64,000 nucleotides of DNA, taken from the NCBI RefSeq assembly GCF_025642975.1, contig NZ_JANZKJ010000011.1:103927-167926 (forward strand), given 5' to 3'. The notes beneath the pieces were generated by a model that made no database searches, was not told the DNA's origin, and saw only the letters and a list, made by a program, of their open reading frames with translations. Below are positions 31,831 to 44,813 of the stretch, in pieces (position 1 is the stretch's first letter; each line of letters opens with the position of its first letter). The stretch is from Pseudomonas sp. RIT-PI-S. Its GTDB lineage: Bacteria; Pseudomonadota; Gammaproteobacteria; Pseudomonadales; Pseudomonadaceae. The position numbers and the translations under genes were made by a program.

Positions 31831-32975
31831 ATGCGTGAGCCTGCCCTTCTCGATCCCTACAAGGATCCTCGTAACACGCGCGTGATCGTCGGCATGTCCG
31901 GCGGCGTCGATTCCTCCGTGTCCGCTCTGCTTCTACTGCAACAAGGCTTCCAGGTCGAAGGCCTGTTCATGAAGAACTGGGAGGAAGACGACGGCACGGA
32001 CTACTGCACCGCCCGCGAAGACCTCGCTGACGCTCAGGCGGTGTGCGATCGCATCGGGATCAAGCTGCATACGGCCAATTTCGCCGCCGAGTACTGGGAT
32101 AACGTGTTCGAACACTTCCTCGCCGAATACAAGGCGGGGCGCACCCCAAACCCGGACATCCTCTGTAACCGCGAAATCAAGTTCAAAGCCTTTCTCGACT
32201 ATGCCCTGAGCCTAGGGGCGGATCTGATCGCCACGGGCCATTACGTGCGTCGGCGGGACCGCGACGGCATCACCGAACTGCTCAAGGGCCTTGATCCGAA
32301 CAAAGACCAGAGCTATTTCCTGCATGCCGTAGGCGGCGAACAGATTGCCCGCACCCTGTTCCCGGTTGGCGAGCTCGAGAAGCCCGAGGTCCGCGCGATC
32401 GCCGACCTCCATGGCCTCGCCACGGCGAAGAAAAAGGACTCCACCGGCATCTGCTTCATCGGCGAACGCCGCTTCAGCGACTTTCTCAAACAGTACCTGC
32501 CGGCCCAGCCTGGGGAGATCAAGACCACCGAGGGCGATGTCATCGGCCGCCACCATGGCTTGATGTACCACACCATCGGCCAGCGCCAGGGCCTGGGCAT
32601 AGGCGGCCTGCAGGGCGCCAGCGACGAACCCTGGTATGTGCTGGCCAAGGACCTTTCCCGCAACGAACTGATCGTCGGCCAGGGCAACGATCACCCCTGG
32701 CTGTTCGCCACCGCCCTGCACGCTTCGCAAGTGTTCTGGGTCAACCCCGTGGACCTGTCCCAACCGCGGCGCCTGACGGCCAAGGTGCGTTACCGCCAGG
32801 CCGACCAGGCCTGCACCCTGGAACGTACCGCCGAGGGCTACCTGGCCACCTTCGATGAGCCGCAGCGGGCGGTGACGGCGGGGCAATCGGTGGTCTTCTA
32901 TGACGGTGAAGTGTGCCTCGGCGGCGGTGTGATCGAGGCCGCGTACCCGCAACACCTGCGAAAGGAAGCCCTGGC

Positions 32976-32979
<4 letters not shown>
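31831..32979 (+). CDS. mnmA: tRNA 2-thiouridylase MnmA
   Basis: This 382-residue enzyme adds sulfur at U34 of tRNA-Lys, -Glu and -Gln, receiving it from TusE, whose gene is in the same window. The PP-loop is [16 protein letters not shown] near residue 21. The two catalytic cysteines lie in [12 protein letters not shown] and [11 protein letters not shown]. The targeting helices [12 protein letters not shown] are present. It overlaps hflD by four bases (ATGA), the gene pair seen throughout gammaproteobacteria. Confidence 0.96.
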
Positions 32980-35062
<2,083 letters not shown>

Positions 35063-35078
35063 TCGCAGCCTGCGCATG

Positions 35079-35103
35079 CGCCCGGCCTCGCCGGGCGTTT
35101 TTT
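35079..35103 (+). terminator. Intrinsic terminator of purB
   Basis: CGCCCGGC-ctc-GCCGGGCG is an 8-bp stem followed by six T. Confidence 0.92.
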
Positions 35104-35137
35104 ATTCTACGTATCGATAAATTACAAAGAGTTAGCA

Positions 35138-36304
35138 ATGTCTTCCGATAAACCTCTTCAACTGCTCGGCGGCTTGACGGCGCAACAATTTCTTCGCGAT
35201 TACTGGCAGAAGAAACCCCTTCTGGTTCGCCAGGCCTTCACCGATTTTGAGAACCCGATCAGCCCGGACGAACTTGCCGGCCTGGCCCTGGAAGAAGAAA
35301 TCGAATCACGGATCGTCGTGGAACACGGTGAGCATCCGTGGGAGCTGCGACGCGGCCCCTTTACCGAAGACACCTTCGCCACCCTGCCGGAAAAAGACTG
35401 GACCCTCCTGGTGCAAGCGGTCGATCAATTCGTTCCCGAAGTGAGCGCACTGCTCGAACCGTTCCGATTCCTCCCTACCTGGCGGATCGACGACGTGATG
35501 ATCAGCTATGCCGCGCCGGGCGGTGGCGTGGGCCCGCACTTCGACCACTACGACGTGTTCCTCCTGCAGGGTCATGGCAAGCGCACCTGGCGCGTGGGGC
35601 AGATGTGCAACGCCGAGAGCCCACTGCTCGAGCACGCCGACCTGCGCATCCTGGCCGACTTCCAGGAAACCGAGGCCTGGACGCTCGAACCCGGCGACAT
35701 GCTCTACCTGCCGCCGCGCCTGGCCCATTTCGGCACCGCCGTGGACGACTGCATGACCTACAGCGTTGGCTTCCGCGCGCCCAGCGCCAGCGAAGTGCTG
35801 ACCCACTTCACCGATTTCCTCAGCCAGTTCATCCCAGATGATGAGCGCTACAGCGATGCGGACATCCAGCCGGTAAGCGACCCGAACCAGATCCAGCACG
35901 ATGCCTTGGCACGGCTCAAGGACCTGCTAGCGCAGCACATGGGTGACGATCGCCTGCTGCTCACCTGGTTCGGCCAATTCATGACCGAGCCTCGTTATGC
36001 CGAGCGGGTGGCGGGAACCGAGCTGAGCGAAGAAGACCTTCTCGACGCACTCGGCGATGGCGCAGTCATGGTACGCAACCCAAGCGCGCGCTTGGCCTGG
36101 TCGGAAATGGGTAGCGAACTCATGCTCTTCGCCAGCGGCCAGAGCCGATTGCTGCCGGGCACACTGCGTGGCCTGCTGCAGTTGGTGTGCTCGGCTGACG
36201 CCCTGCACCAAACGAACCTGGCGCCCTGGCTGGCCGACGATGAAGCCGTCACCCTGCTCAGCCAGTTGGTGCTGCAGGGGAGCCTGGGGTTCGCCGATGA
36301 ATGA
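35138..36304 (+). CDS. roxA: Ribosomal oxygenase RoxA (YcfD family, JmjC)
   Basis: This 388-residue 2-oxoglutarate/Fe(II) oxygenase hydroxylates an arginine of ribosomal protein L16 in E. coli. The JmjC core has GPHFDHYDVFLLQGHGKR with the H-x-D iron pair and PPRLAHFGTAVDD with the third histidine. The conserved dimerisation and C-terminal winged-helix region follow from residue 230 on. The gene lies just after purB and overlaps the GNAT gene by eight bases. I use the name by family similarity. Confidence 0.88.
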   Translation: MSSDKPLQLLGGLTAQQFLRDYWQKKPLLVRQAFTDFENPISPDELAGLALEEEIESRIVVEHGEHPWELRRGPFTEDTFATLPEKDWTLLVQAVDQFVPEVSALLEPFRFLPTWRIDDVMISYAAPGGGVGPHFDHYDVFLLQGHGKRTWRVGQMCNAESPLLEHADLRILADFQETEAWTLEPGDMLYLPPRLAHFGTAVDDCMTYSVGFRAPSASEVLTHFTDFLSQFIPDDERYSDADIQPVSDPNQIQHDALARLKDLLAQHMGDDRLLLTWFGQFMTEPRYAERVAGTELSEEDLLDALGDGAVMVRNPSARLAWSEMGSELMLFASGQSRLLPGTLRGLLQLVCSADALHQTNLAPWLADDEAVTLLSQLVLQGSLGFADE

Positions 36305-36722
36305 CCTACGTATCCGGCTGGCGGACTGGCACCGGGACTACAAGCAGATCCACCGCATCCGCGAATCCGTGTTCGTTGCCGAGCAAGCCGTTGCGCCAGA
36401 ACAGGAGTGGGATTCGGAAGACGAAACCGCTATCCACTTCCTTGCCGAGGAAAGCGGTTTCGCCATCGGCACGGCCCGCCTGCTTCCCGACGGCTATGTT
36501 GGCCGCTTGTCCGTGCTCAAGGACTGGCGCGGGCTGAAGGTCGGGGATGCATTGATGCAGGCCGTGATCGCCGAGGCGAGCCAACGCGGCATCGGCGAGC
36601 TGAAGTTGACCGCTCAACTGTACGCCACGGCGTTCTACCAGCGCTTTGGCTTCGAAGTGGTCAGCGAGGAGTTTCTCGAAGCGGGCCTGCCGCATGTGGA
36701 CATGGTGCGCCGCTTGGCGTAG
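36297..36722 (+). CDS. GNAT-family N-acetyltransferase (ElaA-like)
   Basis: This 141-residue acyltransferase has the acetyl-CoA loop LKDWRGLKVGDALMQAVIAEA and the C-terminal QLYATAFYQRFGFEVVSEEFLE of the ElaA/GNAT family. ATG 36297 overlaps the end of roxA by eight bases, so the two are probably co-translated. The acceptor is unknown. The longer upstream frame lies inside roxA and is not used. Confidence 0.9.
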   Translation: MNDLRIRLADWHRDYKQIHRIRESVFVAEQAVAPEQEWDSEDETAIHFLAEESGFAIGTARLLPDGYVGRLSVLKDWRGLKVGDALMQAVIAEASQRGIGELKLTAQLYATAFYQRFGFEVVSEEFLEAGLPHVDMVRRLA

Positions 36723-36759
36723 CGGCCGGCCTGGGCGCTACCCGATAGGAACCGACGCC

Positions 36760-36803
36760 AGCCTGCGAACCAAGGCATGGCCGGTTCGCGGCCTTCGCAG
36801 GCT
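36760..36803. repeat. Pseudomonas REP-like palindromic element
   Basis: AGCCTGCGAA (36760-36769) and TTCGCAGGCT (36794-36803) are perfect 10-bp inverted arms. They are followed by GGCTCCTACAGGT, the tail typical of Pseudomonas repetitive extragenic palindromes. It lies between the GNAT gene and the secretin-like gene, where REPs usually sit, and could also end transcription. Confidence 0.65.
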
Positions 36804-36860
36804 CCTACAGGTAGCGCGCCTGGTTCATACTAGGGGCTCGACTTCGCGGAGTATTCTGTC

Positions 36861-37601
36861 ATGCCGCTGCGCCCGTTCTTCCTTCTCCTTCTCATCGCCT
36901 TCACACCTTTCGCCCAAGCCGCCACTCAAGTGCTGGACTTGCACTACCGCAGCAGTGAAGAGCTGCTGCCGATGGTGCGTTCGTTCCTGGGCAGCCAAGG
37001 CACCGTCAGCGCCTTTGGCAACCAGTTGGTGGTCAACGCCGAGCCCGGCAAGCTGGACGAACTGGGAGCGCTGCTCGAGCGCCTGGACACCCCTGCTCGC
37101 CGTCTGCTGATCAGCGTGGACACCAGCGACAGCAATCACAGCAGTGGAGCCGGAGCCGGCAACGGCCGGGTGATTCGCTACGGCACCGCCAACCGCAGCG
37201 GTGGCGTGCAGCAGGTGCAAGCCAGTGAGGGCACGCCGGCGTTGATCCAGGTTGGCCAAAGCGTCCCGCTGACCACCGCCCAGACCGATGCCTACGGCCG
37301 GCTCCAAACCCAGACCGAGTACCGCAACGTTACCCAGGGGTTTTACGTTACCGCCAGCGTGACGGGCGAAACCGTGCACCTGGCCATCAGCACCAACAAC
37401 GACCACATGAGCCAGGAGCGCCCCGACGTGGTCAACGTGCAAAGCACCGACACCCGCGTCAGCGGCCCCCTTGGCCAGTGGATTACCGTCGCCGGCATCA
37501 GCGGCCAAAGCCAGGGCGAGCGCAGTGGCGGTACTCGCTACTACGGCACTCAAGGTCACGATGACATGACCCTGAAAGTGCGTGTCGACGCCCTGCCCTG
37601 A
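36861..37601 (+). CDS. Secretin N-domain-like periplasmic protein
   Basis: This 246-residue protein has a signal peptide (PFFLLLLIAFTPFAQA) and then a NolW/secretin_N-type domain (VLDLHYRSSEELLPMVRSFLG and GTVSAFGNQLVVNAEPGKLDEL). After a Ser/Gly-rich stretch the rest resembles the beta-rich core of type II/III secretins but lacks a full secretin pore domain. No other secretion gene is nearby. It may be a stand-alone envelope protein. The gene is alone between the REP and the aceA leader region. Confidence 0.75.
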   Translation: MPLRPFFLLLLIAFTPFAQAATQVLDLHYRSSEELLPMVRSFLGSQGTVSAFGNQLVVNAEPGKLDELGALLERLDTPARRLLISVDTSDSNHSSGAGAGNGRVIRYGTANRSGGVQQVQASEGTPALIQVGQSVPLTTAQTDAYGRLQTQTEYRNVTQGFYVTASVTGETVHLAISTNNDHMSQERPDVVNVQSTDTRVSGPLGQWITVAGISGQSQGERSGGTRYYGTQGHDDMTLKVRVDALP

Positions 37602-38064
37602 AGCACCGACTCCAGGGCCTTTTCGTGACTCTCCGGTCGTTTGTCCGACCAGATGTAGTGCCTTTAAAAAAACACTACAAAATGTTTGACGACGATTTGC
37701 GCCGCGGGCATGATGGCCTCGCTCCCGCTAATCAGGGGCCCTGAACAAGGGCCTTCGGGGCGCGACCTCACCATCCCGAGGCCGCTCCCGTATCAGCACG
37801 GCCCACAAGGCGGTCCGATGGGGTTGCGACTGGAACGAAGTTGTCCCGAGGGACGGAAGCGCCGACGGCAGTCCTGCCGATTTCGCGCGATCAGGAATGG
37901 CCAGGGCCCCACGCAGCTCAGGTACACGCCGGCTCGCCGAACCGACCGTTCGCCTCTCGAACTTCAACCAGCGCGCCCACGGCCCCTGCCGCTGCCCTGA
38001 TTGGCGTAACGCCTCACGGTGGAGCTGGATAACCCTACGAGACCTATGCGACGAGGTTCACCCC
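37602..38064. other. Long leader/promoter region of aceA
   Basis: This 463-base gap has an AT-rich patch with an inverted repeat at 37654-37679 and then a GC-rich stretch of about 350 bases without a convincing gene. A short ORF there has poor start context. The last bases before aceA include ACGAGG as a ribosome-binding site. No RNA gene is recognised, though a long untranslated leader is possible. Confidence 0.5.
37654..37679. promoter_or_regulatory. Inverted repeat, candidate operator in the aceA upstream region
   Basis: TGTAGTG (37654-37660) and CACTACA (37673-37679) are perfect 7-bp arms around a 12-base AT-rich spacer. Pseudomonads control aceA with the RpiR-family regulator RccR, which I remember to recognise TGTAGT/ACTACA-type half-sites; whether this is its site is inference. 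Confidence 0.5.
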
Positions 38065-39390
38065 ATGGCACTGACACGCGAACAACAAATAGCGGCCCTT
38101 GAGAAAGACTGGGCGGAAAACCCACGCTGGAAAGGGGTGACCCGCACCTACACCGCCGCCGATGTCGTCCGCCTGCGTGGCTCGCTCCAACCCGAGCACA
38201 CCCTGGCCAAACTGGGCGCTGAGAAGCTCTGGAAGCTGGTAACCCAGGGCGCCAAGCCGTCCTTCCGTCCCGATAAAGACTTCGTCAACTGCATGGGTGC
38301 CCTCACCGGCGGACAGGCAGTGCAACAGGTAAAAGCCGGTATCCAGGCCATCTACCTGTCCGGCTGGCAGGTTGCCGCCGACAACAACAGCGCCGAGTCC
38401 ATGTACCCCGACCAGTCGCTGTACCCGGTTGACTCGGTACCGACCGTGGTCAAGCGCATCAACAACTCGTTCCGTCGCGCCGACCAGATCCAGTGGAAAG
38501 CCGGCAAGAACCCAGGCGACGATGGCTACATCGACTACTTCGCCCCGATCGTAGCCGACGCTGAAGCCGGCTTCGGTGGCGTGCTCAACGCCTATGAGTT
38601 GATGAAGAGCATGATCGAAGCAGGCGCCGCCGGCGTTCACTTCGAAGACCAGCTGGCCTCCGTGAAAAAATGCGGCCACATGGGCGGTAAGGTTCTGGTG
38701 CCTACCCAGGAAGCCGTGCAGAAGCTGGTTGCCGCTCGCTTGGCAGCAGACGTCGCTGGCGTGCCGACCATCATCCTGGCCCGTACCGACGCCAACGCGG
38801 CCGACCTGCTGACCTCGGACTGCGACCCGTACGACCAGCCGTTCGTGACCGGCACCCGTACTCCGGAAGGCTTCTATAAAGTGCGCGCCGGCCTGGACCA
38901 AGCCATCGCTCGTGGCCTGGCCTATGCCCCTTACGCCGACCTGATCTGGTGCGAGACCGCCAAGCCGGACCTGGACGAAGCCCGTCGCTTCGCCGAGGCG
39001 ATCAAGAAGGAATACCCAGACCAGTTGCTGTCGTACAACTGCTCGCCTTCCTTCAACTGGAAGAAGAACCTGGACGACGCGACCATCGCCAAGTTCCAGC
39101 GTGAGCTGTCTGCCATGGGTTACAAGCACCAGTTCATCACTCTGGCCGGCATTCACAACATGTGGCACGGCATGTTCTCCCTGGCGCACGACTACGCCCG
39201 CAACGACATGACCGCCTACGTGAAGCTGCAAGAGCAGGAATTCGCCGACGCCGCCAAGGGTTACACCTTCGTGGCACACCAACAGGAAGTGGGCACTGGC
39301 TACTTCGACGACATGACTACGGTCATTCAAGGTGGCGCTTCCTCGGTCACCGCCCTCACCGGCTCCACCGAAGAAGAACAGTTCCACTAA
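38065..39390 (+). CDS. aceA: Isocitrate lyase
   Basis: This 441-residue enzyme splits isocitrate into glyoxylate and succinate, the first step of the glyoxylate shunt for growth on acetate and fatty acids. The active-site motif KKCGHMGGK is near residue 200, with the catalytic cysteine. Further support comes from [11 protein letters not shown] and SPSFNWKK. It is of the shorter proteobacterial type. It has its own upstream region and terminator. It competes with the monomeric Idh encoded about 9 kb upstream for the same substrate. Confidence 0.97.
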   Translation: MALTREQQIAALEKDWAENPRWKGVTRTYTAADVVRLRGSLQPEHTLAKLGAEKLWKLVTQGAKPSFRPDKDFVNCMGALTGGQAVQQVKAGIQAIYLSGWQVAADNNSAESMYPDQSLYPVDSVPTVVKRINNSFRRADQIQWKAGKNPGDDGYIDYFAPIVADAEAGFGGVLNAYELMKSMIEAGAAGVHFEDQLASVKKCGHMGGKVLVPTQEAVQKLVAARLAADVAGVPTIILARTDANAADLLTSDCDPYDQPFVTGTRTPEGFYKVRAGLDQAIARGLAYAPYADLIWCETAKPDLDEARRFAEAIKKEYPDQLLSYNCSPSFNWKKNLDDATIAKFQRELSAMGYKHQFITLAGIHNMWHGMFSLAHDYARNDMTAYVKLQEQEFADAAKGYTFVAHQQEVGTGYFDDMTTVIQGGASSVTALTGSTEEEQFH

Positions 39391-39407
39391 GCGTCAACGC
39401 TGTTCAG

Positions 39408-39431
39408 AAAGCCGCCTTCGGGCGGCTTTTT
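39408..39431 (+). terminator. Intrinsic terminator of aceA
   Basis: AAAGCCGCC-ttcg-GGCGGCTTT is a 9-bp stem with UUCG loop and T-run. Confidence 0.93.
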
Positions 39432-39850
39432 GCGTTATTGGTTCGGGCAAGGGCTCGCATGCTGGGGCAACCATTTCCTTGACTCACGTCCAAACGCTTA
39501 AATCATCCCGGCATAAACTCTCAACAGGACTATAGTGACTTCAGCGAAGTGAAACGCGCGCTAACAAAAGAACCTTCGAACAACGTTAATTGAGATCAAT
39601 TATCATTTACAGAAGTTTATTACCCATGGAAGGAAACAGCTTTGAACGAAACAGGTCGAATCCCCGGCTGCAAGGGGTTTGCCGGGTATAGGCGGGGACT
39701 ATTTAGTAGATTGGGCGAATTAATTTGATGCGATAAATTTACTTGCCGCGGGTTTGCCCATAAAATCCCGCCGATCTTACGGCTGCGACATATAGTCACT
39801 GCTTTACCCTCTTCGACTCAGAGATCTACCCTCTGTTAAGGATTGCCAGC
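39432..39850. other. Promoter region of the nuo operon
   Basis: This 419-base AT-rich region, unlike the GC-rich genes around it, must hold the nuo promoter. I see no gene. It contains an inverted repeat at 39587-39602. The nuoA ribosome-binding site is AAGGA, ten bases before ATG 39851. Confidence 0.6.
39587..39602. promoter_or_regulatory. Inverted repeat in the nuo promoter region
   Basis: TAATTGA-GA-TCAATTA is a 16-bp element with perfect 7-bp arms. The arm spacing is too short for an FNR/ANR site (TTGAT-N4-ATCAA). It could bind another dimeric regulator; none can be named. Confidence 0.4.
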
Positions 39851-40264
39851 ATGACCCCATCAGCAGGACTCATCGCCCATAACTGGGGCTTTGCCATCTT
39901 CCTTCTGGGTGTAGCGGGGCTTTGCGCCTTCATGCTTGGGCTTTCGAGCCTGCTCGGTGGCAAGGCCTGGGGGCGTAGCAAGAACGACCCCTTCGAATCC
40001 GGCATGCTGCCGGTCGGTAGCGCCCGCCTGCGCTTGTCTGCCAAATTCTATCTGGTCGCGATGCTGTTCGTGATCTTCGATATCGAAGCCCTCTTTTTGT
40101 TCGCCTGGTCTGTCTCTGTCCGTGAAAGCGGCTGGGCGGGCTTTGCCGAAGCACTCATTTTCATAGCAATTCTGTTGGCGGGTCTTGTCTACCTTTGGCG
40201 AGTGGGGGCTCTCGATTGGGCGCCCGAAGGTCGCCGTAAGCGGCAGGCGAAGCTGAAACAATGA
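39851..40264 (+). CDS. nuoA: NADH dehydrogenase I subunit A
   Basis: This 137-residue membrane subunit of complex I has three helices (residues about 15-40, 65-88, 95-118). It contains the conserved [21 protein letters not shown] loop and the helix-2 [10 protein letters not shown] acidic pair. It opens the 13-gene operon. Confidence 0.95.
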   Translation: MTPSAGLIAHNWGFAIFLLGVAGLCAFMLGLSSLLGGKAWGRSKNDPFESGMLPVGSARLRLSAKFYLVAMLFVIFDIEALFLFAWSVSVRESGWAGFAEALIFIAILLAGLVYLWRVGALDWAPEGRRKRQAKLKQ

Positions 40265-40274
40265 GGCTTTGGCA

Positions 40275-40961
40275 ATGCAATACAACCTTACCAAGATCGA
40301 CCCGGATGCTCCGCTGGATCCGGAACAGCGTTATCCCCTGGGCAAACAGGGCATCGTCGATGACGAGATGCTCGCCGACCAGGTGCACCGCAACGTCTTC
40401 ATGGGCAAGCTCGAAGACGTACTGAACGGTGCGGTCAACTGGGGCCGCAAGAACTCGCTGTGGCCCTACAACTTCGGCCTGTCGTGCTGCTACGTGGAAA
40501 TGACCACGGCGTTCACCGCGCCTCACGACATTGCCCGCTTCGGCGCCGAAGTGATCCGGGCTTCTCCTCGCCAGGCGGATTTCATGGTGGTGGCGGGCAC
40601 CTGCTTCATCAAGATGGCGCCGATCATTCAGCGCCTCTACGAACAGATGCTCGAACCCAAGTGGGTGATCTCCATGGGCGCGTGCGCCAACTCCGGTGGC
40701 ATGTACGACATCTATTCGGTGGTGCAGGGCGTGGACAAATTCCTCCCGGTTGACGTCTACGTGCCCGGCTGCCCGCCGCGTCCGGAGGCGTTCCTGCAGG
40801 GCCTGATGCTGCTGCAGGAATCGATCGGCAAGGAACGGCGGCCGCTGTCCTGGGTGGTCGGCGACCAAGGCGTTTATCGCGCCGAGATGCCGTCCCAGAA
40901 AGACCTGCGCCGCGAACAGCGTATCCAGGTCACCAACCTGCGCAGCCCAGACGAAGTTTGA
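40275..40961 (+). CDS. nuoB: NADH dehydrogenase I subunit B
   Basis: This 228-residue peripheral subunit carries cluster N2, the electron donor to ubiquinone. Cluster cysteines are in [21 protein letters not shown] and the [10 protein letters not shown] motif. I chose ATG 40275 ([13 protein letters not shown]); the frame is also open to a TTG at 40269. It starts ten bases after nuoA. Confidence 0.96.
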   Translation: MQYNLTKIDPDAPLDPEQRYPLGKQGIVDDEMLADQVHRNVFMGKLEDVLNGAVNWGRKNSLWPYNFGLSCCYVEMTTAFTAPHDIARFGAEVIRASPRQADFMVVAGTCFIKMAPIIQRLYEQMLEPKWVISMGACANSGGMYDIYSVVQGVDKFLPVDVYVPGCPPRPEAFLQGLMLLQESIGKERRPLSWVVGDQGVYRAEMPSQKDLRREQRIQVTNLRSPDEV

Positions 40962-41023
40962 TCCAAGGCTCACCCTGCTCGGCTTACGAGTGGGGCGCGC
41001 TTGGCCTTCATTCTTTACGTTGA

Positions 41024-42832
<1,809 letters not shown>

Positions 42833-42834
42833 GC

Positions 42835-43332
42835 ATGAACAGTACGCTTATCCAAACTGATCGTTTCGCCCTGAGCGAGACCGAGCGCTCGGCCATCGAG
42901 CACGAACTGCACCACTACGAAGACCCTCGCGCGGCTTCCATCGAAGCCTTGAAGATCGTGCAGAAGGAGCGTGGCTGGGTCCCGGACGGCGCCCTTTACG
43001 CCATTGGCGAGATCCTCGGCATCCCCGCCAGCGACGTCGAAGGTGTAGCCACCTTCTATAGCCAGATCTTCCGCCAGCCGGTCGGCCGCCACATCATCCG
43101 CGTATGCGACAGCATGGTGTGCTACATCGGCGGGCACGAATCGGTGGTTTCGCAGATCCAGCGCGAGCTCGGCATTGGCCTGGGCCAGACCACCGCGGAC
43201 GGCCGCTTCACGCTGCTGCCGGTGTGCTGCCTGGGCAACTGCGACAAGGCCCCGGCACTGATGATCGACGACGACACCTTTGGCGACGTCAAGCCCGACG
43301 GCGTCAGCCGCTTGCTGGAGGCCTACGTATGA
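42835..43332 (+). CDS. nuoE: NADH dehydrogenase I subunit E
   Basis: This 165-residue subunit has a thioredoxin-like fold and carries the [2Fe-2S] cluster N1a. The ligands are in [11 protein letters not shown] (C-x4-C) and [11 protein letters not shown] (C-x3-C). It contacts NuoF in the NADH-oxidising head. Its stop overlaps the nuoF start (ATGA). Confidence 0.95.
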   Translation: MNSTLIQTDRFALSETERSAIEHELHHYEDPRAASIEALKIVQKERGWVPDGALYAIGEILGIPASDVEGVATFYSQIFRQPVGRHIIRVCDSMVCYIGGHESVVSQIQRELGIGLGQTTADGRFTLLPVCCLGNCDKAPALMIDDDTFGDVKPDGVSRLLEAYV

Positions 43333-44696
43333 CCCTCACTTCATTTGGCCCCGCTAACACCATCGCCCGAGCCGCCGAAACCCACCCGCTGACCTGGCGC
43401 CTGCGCGACGATGGCGAGCCGATCTGGCTCGAAGAATATGAGCGCAAGGACGGCTACACCGCCGCCCGCAAAGCGCTGGCCCAGCTGTCCCAGGACGAAA
43501 TCGTCCAGACCGTGAAGGACTCCGGCCTCAAGGGCCGGGGCGGCGCGGGCTTCCCCACCGGGGTGAAGTGGGGGCTGATGCCCAAGGACGAATCCATGAA
43601 CATCCGCTACCTGCTGTGCAACGCGGATGAAATGGAGCCCAACACCTGGAAAGACCGCATGCTGATGGAGCAGCAGCCACACCTGCTGATCGAAGGCATG
43701 CTGATCAGCGCCCGGGCGCTGAAGGCCTACCGCGGTTATATCTTCCTGCGCGGCGAATACACCACCGCCGCCCGCCACCTCAACCGCGCGGTCGAGGAAG
43801 CCAAGGCCGCGGGCCTGCTGGGCAAGAACATCCTGGGCAGCGGCTTCGACTTCGAGCTGTTCGTGCATACCGGCGCCGGGCGTTACATCTGCGGTGAAGA
43901 AACCGCGCTGATCAACTCCCTCGAAGGCCGCCGCGCCAACCCACGCTCCAAGCCGCCCTTCCCCGCGGCTGTCGGCGTTTGGGGCAAGCCCACCTGCGTC
44001 AACAACGTAGAAACCCTGTGCAATGTGCCAGCGATCGTCGGCAATGGCATCGACTGGTACAAGGGCCTCGCCCGCGAAGGCAGCGAAGACCACGGCACCA
44101 AGCTGATGGGTTTCTCCGGCAAGGTGAAGAACCCCGGCCTGTGGGAGTTGCCCTTCGGCGTGACCGCCCGTGAACTGTTCGAGGACTACGCCGGCGGCAT
44201 GCGCGACGGCTACACGCTCAAGTGCTGGCAGCCAGGCGGCGCCGGTACCGGCTTCCTGTTGCCGGAACACCTCGAGGCGCAGATGTATGCCGGCGGCATC
44301 GCCAAGGTCGGCACGCGGATGGGTACCGGCCTGGCCATGGCGGTGGACAACACCGTCAACATGGTGTCGCTGCTGCGCAATATGGAAGAGTTCTTCGCAC
44401 GCGAATCCTGTGGCTTCTGCACCCCTTGCCGGGATGGCCTGCCGTGGTCGGTCAAGCTGCTGCGCGCGCTGGAGAACCGTCAGGGCACCCAGGCCGACAT
44501 CGACACCCTGCTGGGCCTGGTCGGCTTCCTCGGCCCCGGCAAGACCTTCTGCGCGCATGCGCCAGGGGCGGTCGAGCCGCTGGGCAGCGCCATCAAGTAT
44601 TTCCGGGAAGAGTTCGAGGCCGGCATCGCCCCCGTGGGAGCGGCGAACCTGGCACCGGGCTTCGGTCAACCACGGCCAATCCCTGCTGGAGCCTGA
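43329..44696 (+). CDS. nuoF: NADH dehydrogenase I subunit F
   Basis: This 455-residue subunit binds NADH and FMN and cluster N3. The FMN/NADH glycine-rich motif is [14 protein letters not shown] near residue 67, with [14 protein letters not shown]. The cluster N3 ligands are in [13 protein letters not shown] 117-base gap with two hairpins separates it from nuoG. Confidence 0.96.
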   Translation: MTLTSFGPANTIARAAETHPLTWRLRDDGEPIWLEEYERKDGYTAARKALAQLSQDEIVQTVKDSGLKGRGGAGFPTGVKWGLMPKDESMNIRYLLCNADEMEPNTWKDRMLMEQQPHLLIEGMLISARALKAYRGYIFLRGEYTTAARHLNRAVEEAKAAGLLGKNILGSGFDFELFVHTGAGRYICGEETALINSLEGRRANPRSKPPFPAAVGVWGKPTCVNNVETLCNVPAIVGNGIDWYKGLAREGSEDHGTKLMGFSGKVKNPGLWELPFGVTARELFEDYAGGMRDGYTLKCWQPGGAGTGFLLPEHLEAQMYAGGIAKVGTRMGTGLAMAVDNTVNMVSLLRNMEEFFARESCGFCTPCRDGLPWSVKLLRALENRQGTQADIDTLLGLVGFLGPGKTFCAHAPGAVEPLGSAIKYFREEFEAGIAPVGAANLAPGFGQPRPIPAGA

Positions 44697-44705
44697 TTGA
44701 TGTGA

Positions 44706-44727
44706 GGGCGGCGGCCTTGCCCCGCCC
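44706..44727 (+). other. Hairpin in the nuoF-nuoG gap
   Basis: GGGCGG (44706-44711) pairs with CCGCCC (44722-44727) across a 10-base loop. It has no T-run, so it is not a simple terminator. Confidence 0.45.
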
Positions 44728-44778
44728 CTGCCTGTGAACGCGATGCGCCAGGCACAGAACAAGATTTCCATTAGCCAC

Positions 44779-44794
44779 GCCCGGGCGACCGGGC
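44779..44794 (+). other. GNRA-loop hairpin just upstream of nuoG
   Basis: GCCCGG-gcga-CCGGGC is a 6-bp stem closed by a GCGA tetraloop, 19 bases before the nuoG start codon. It could affect nuoG translation or mRNA processing. Confidence 0.5.
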
Positions 44795-44813
44795 CAACGA
44801 AGACCTTTGAACC

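Noticed and set aside
39587..39602. ANR/FNR box upstream of nuoA
   Set aside because: TTGA and TCAA half-sites are only two bases apart; the FNR/ANR site needs TTGAT-N4-ATCAA.
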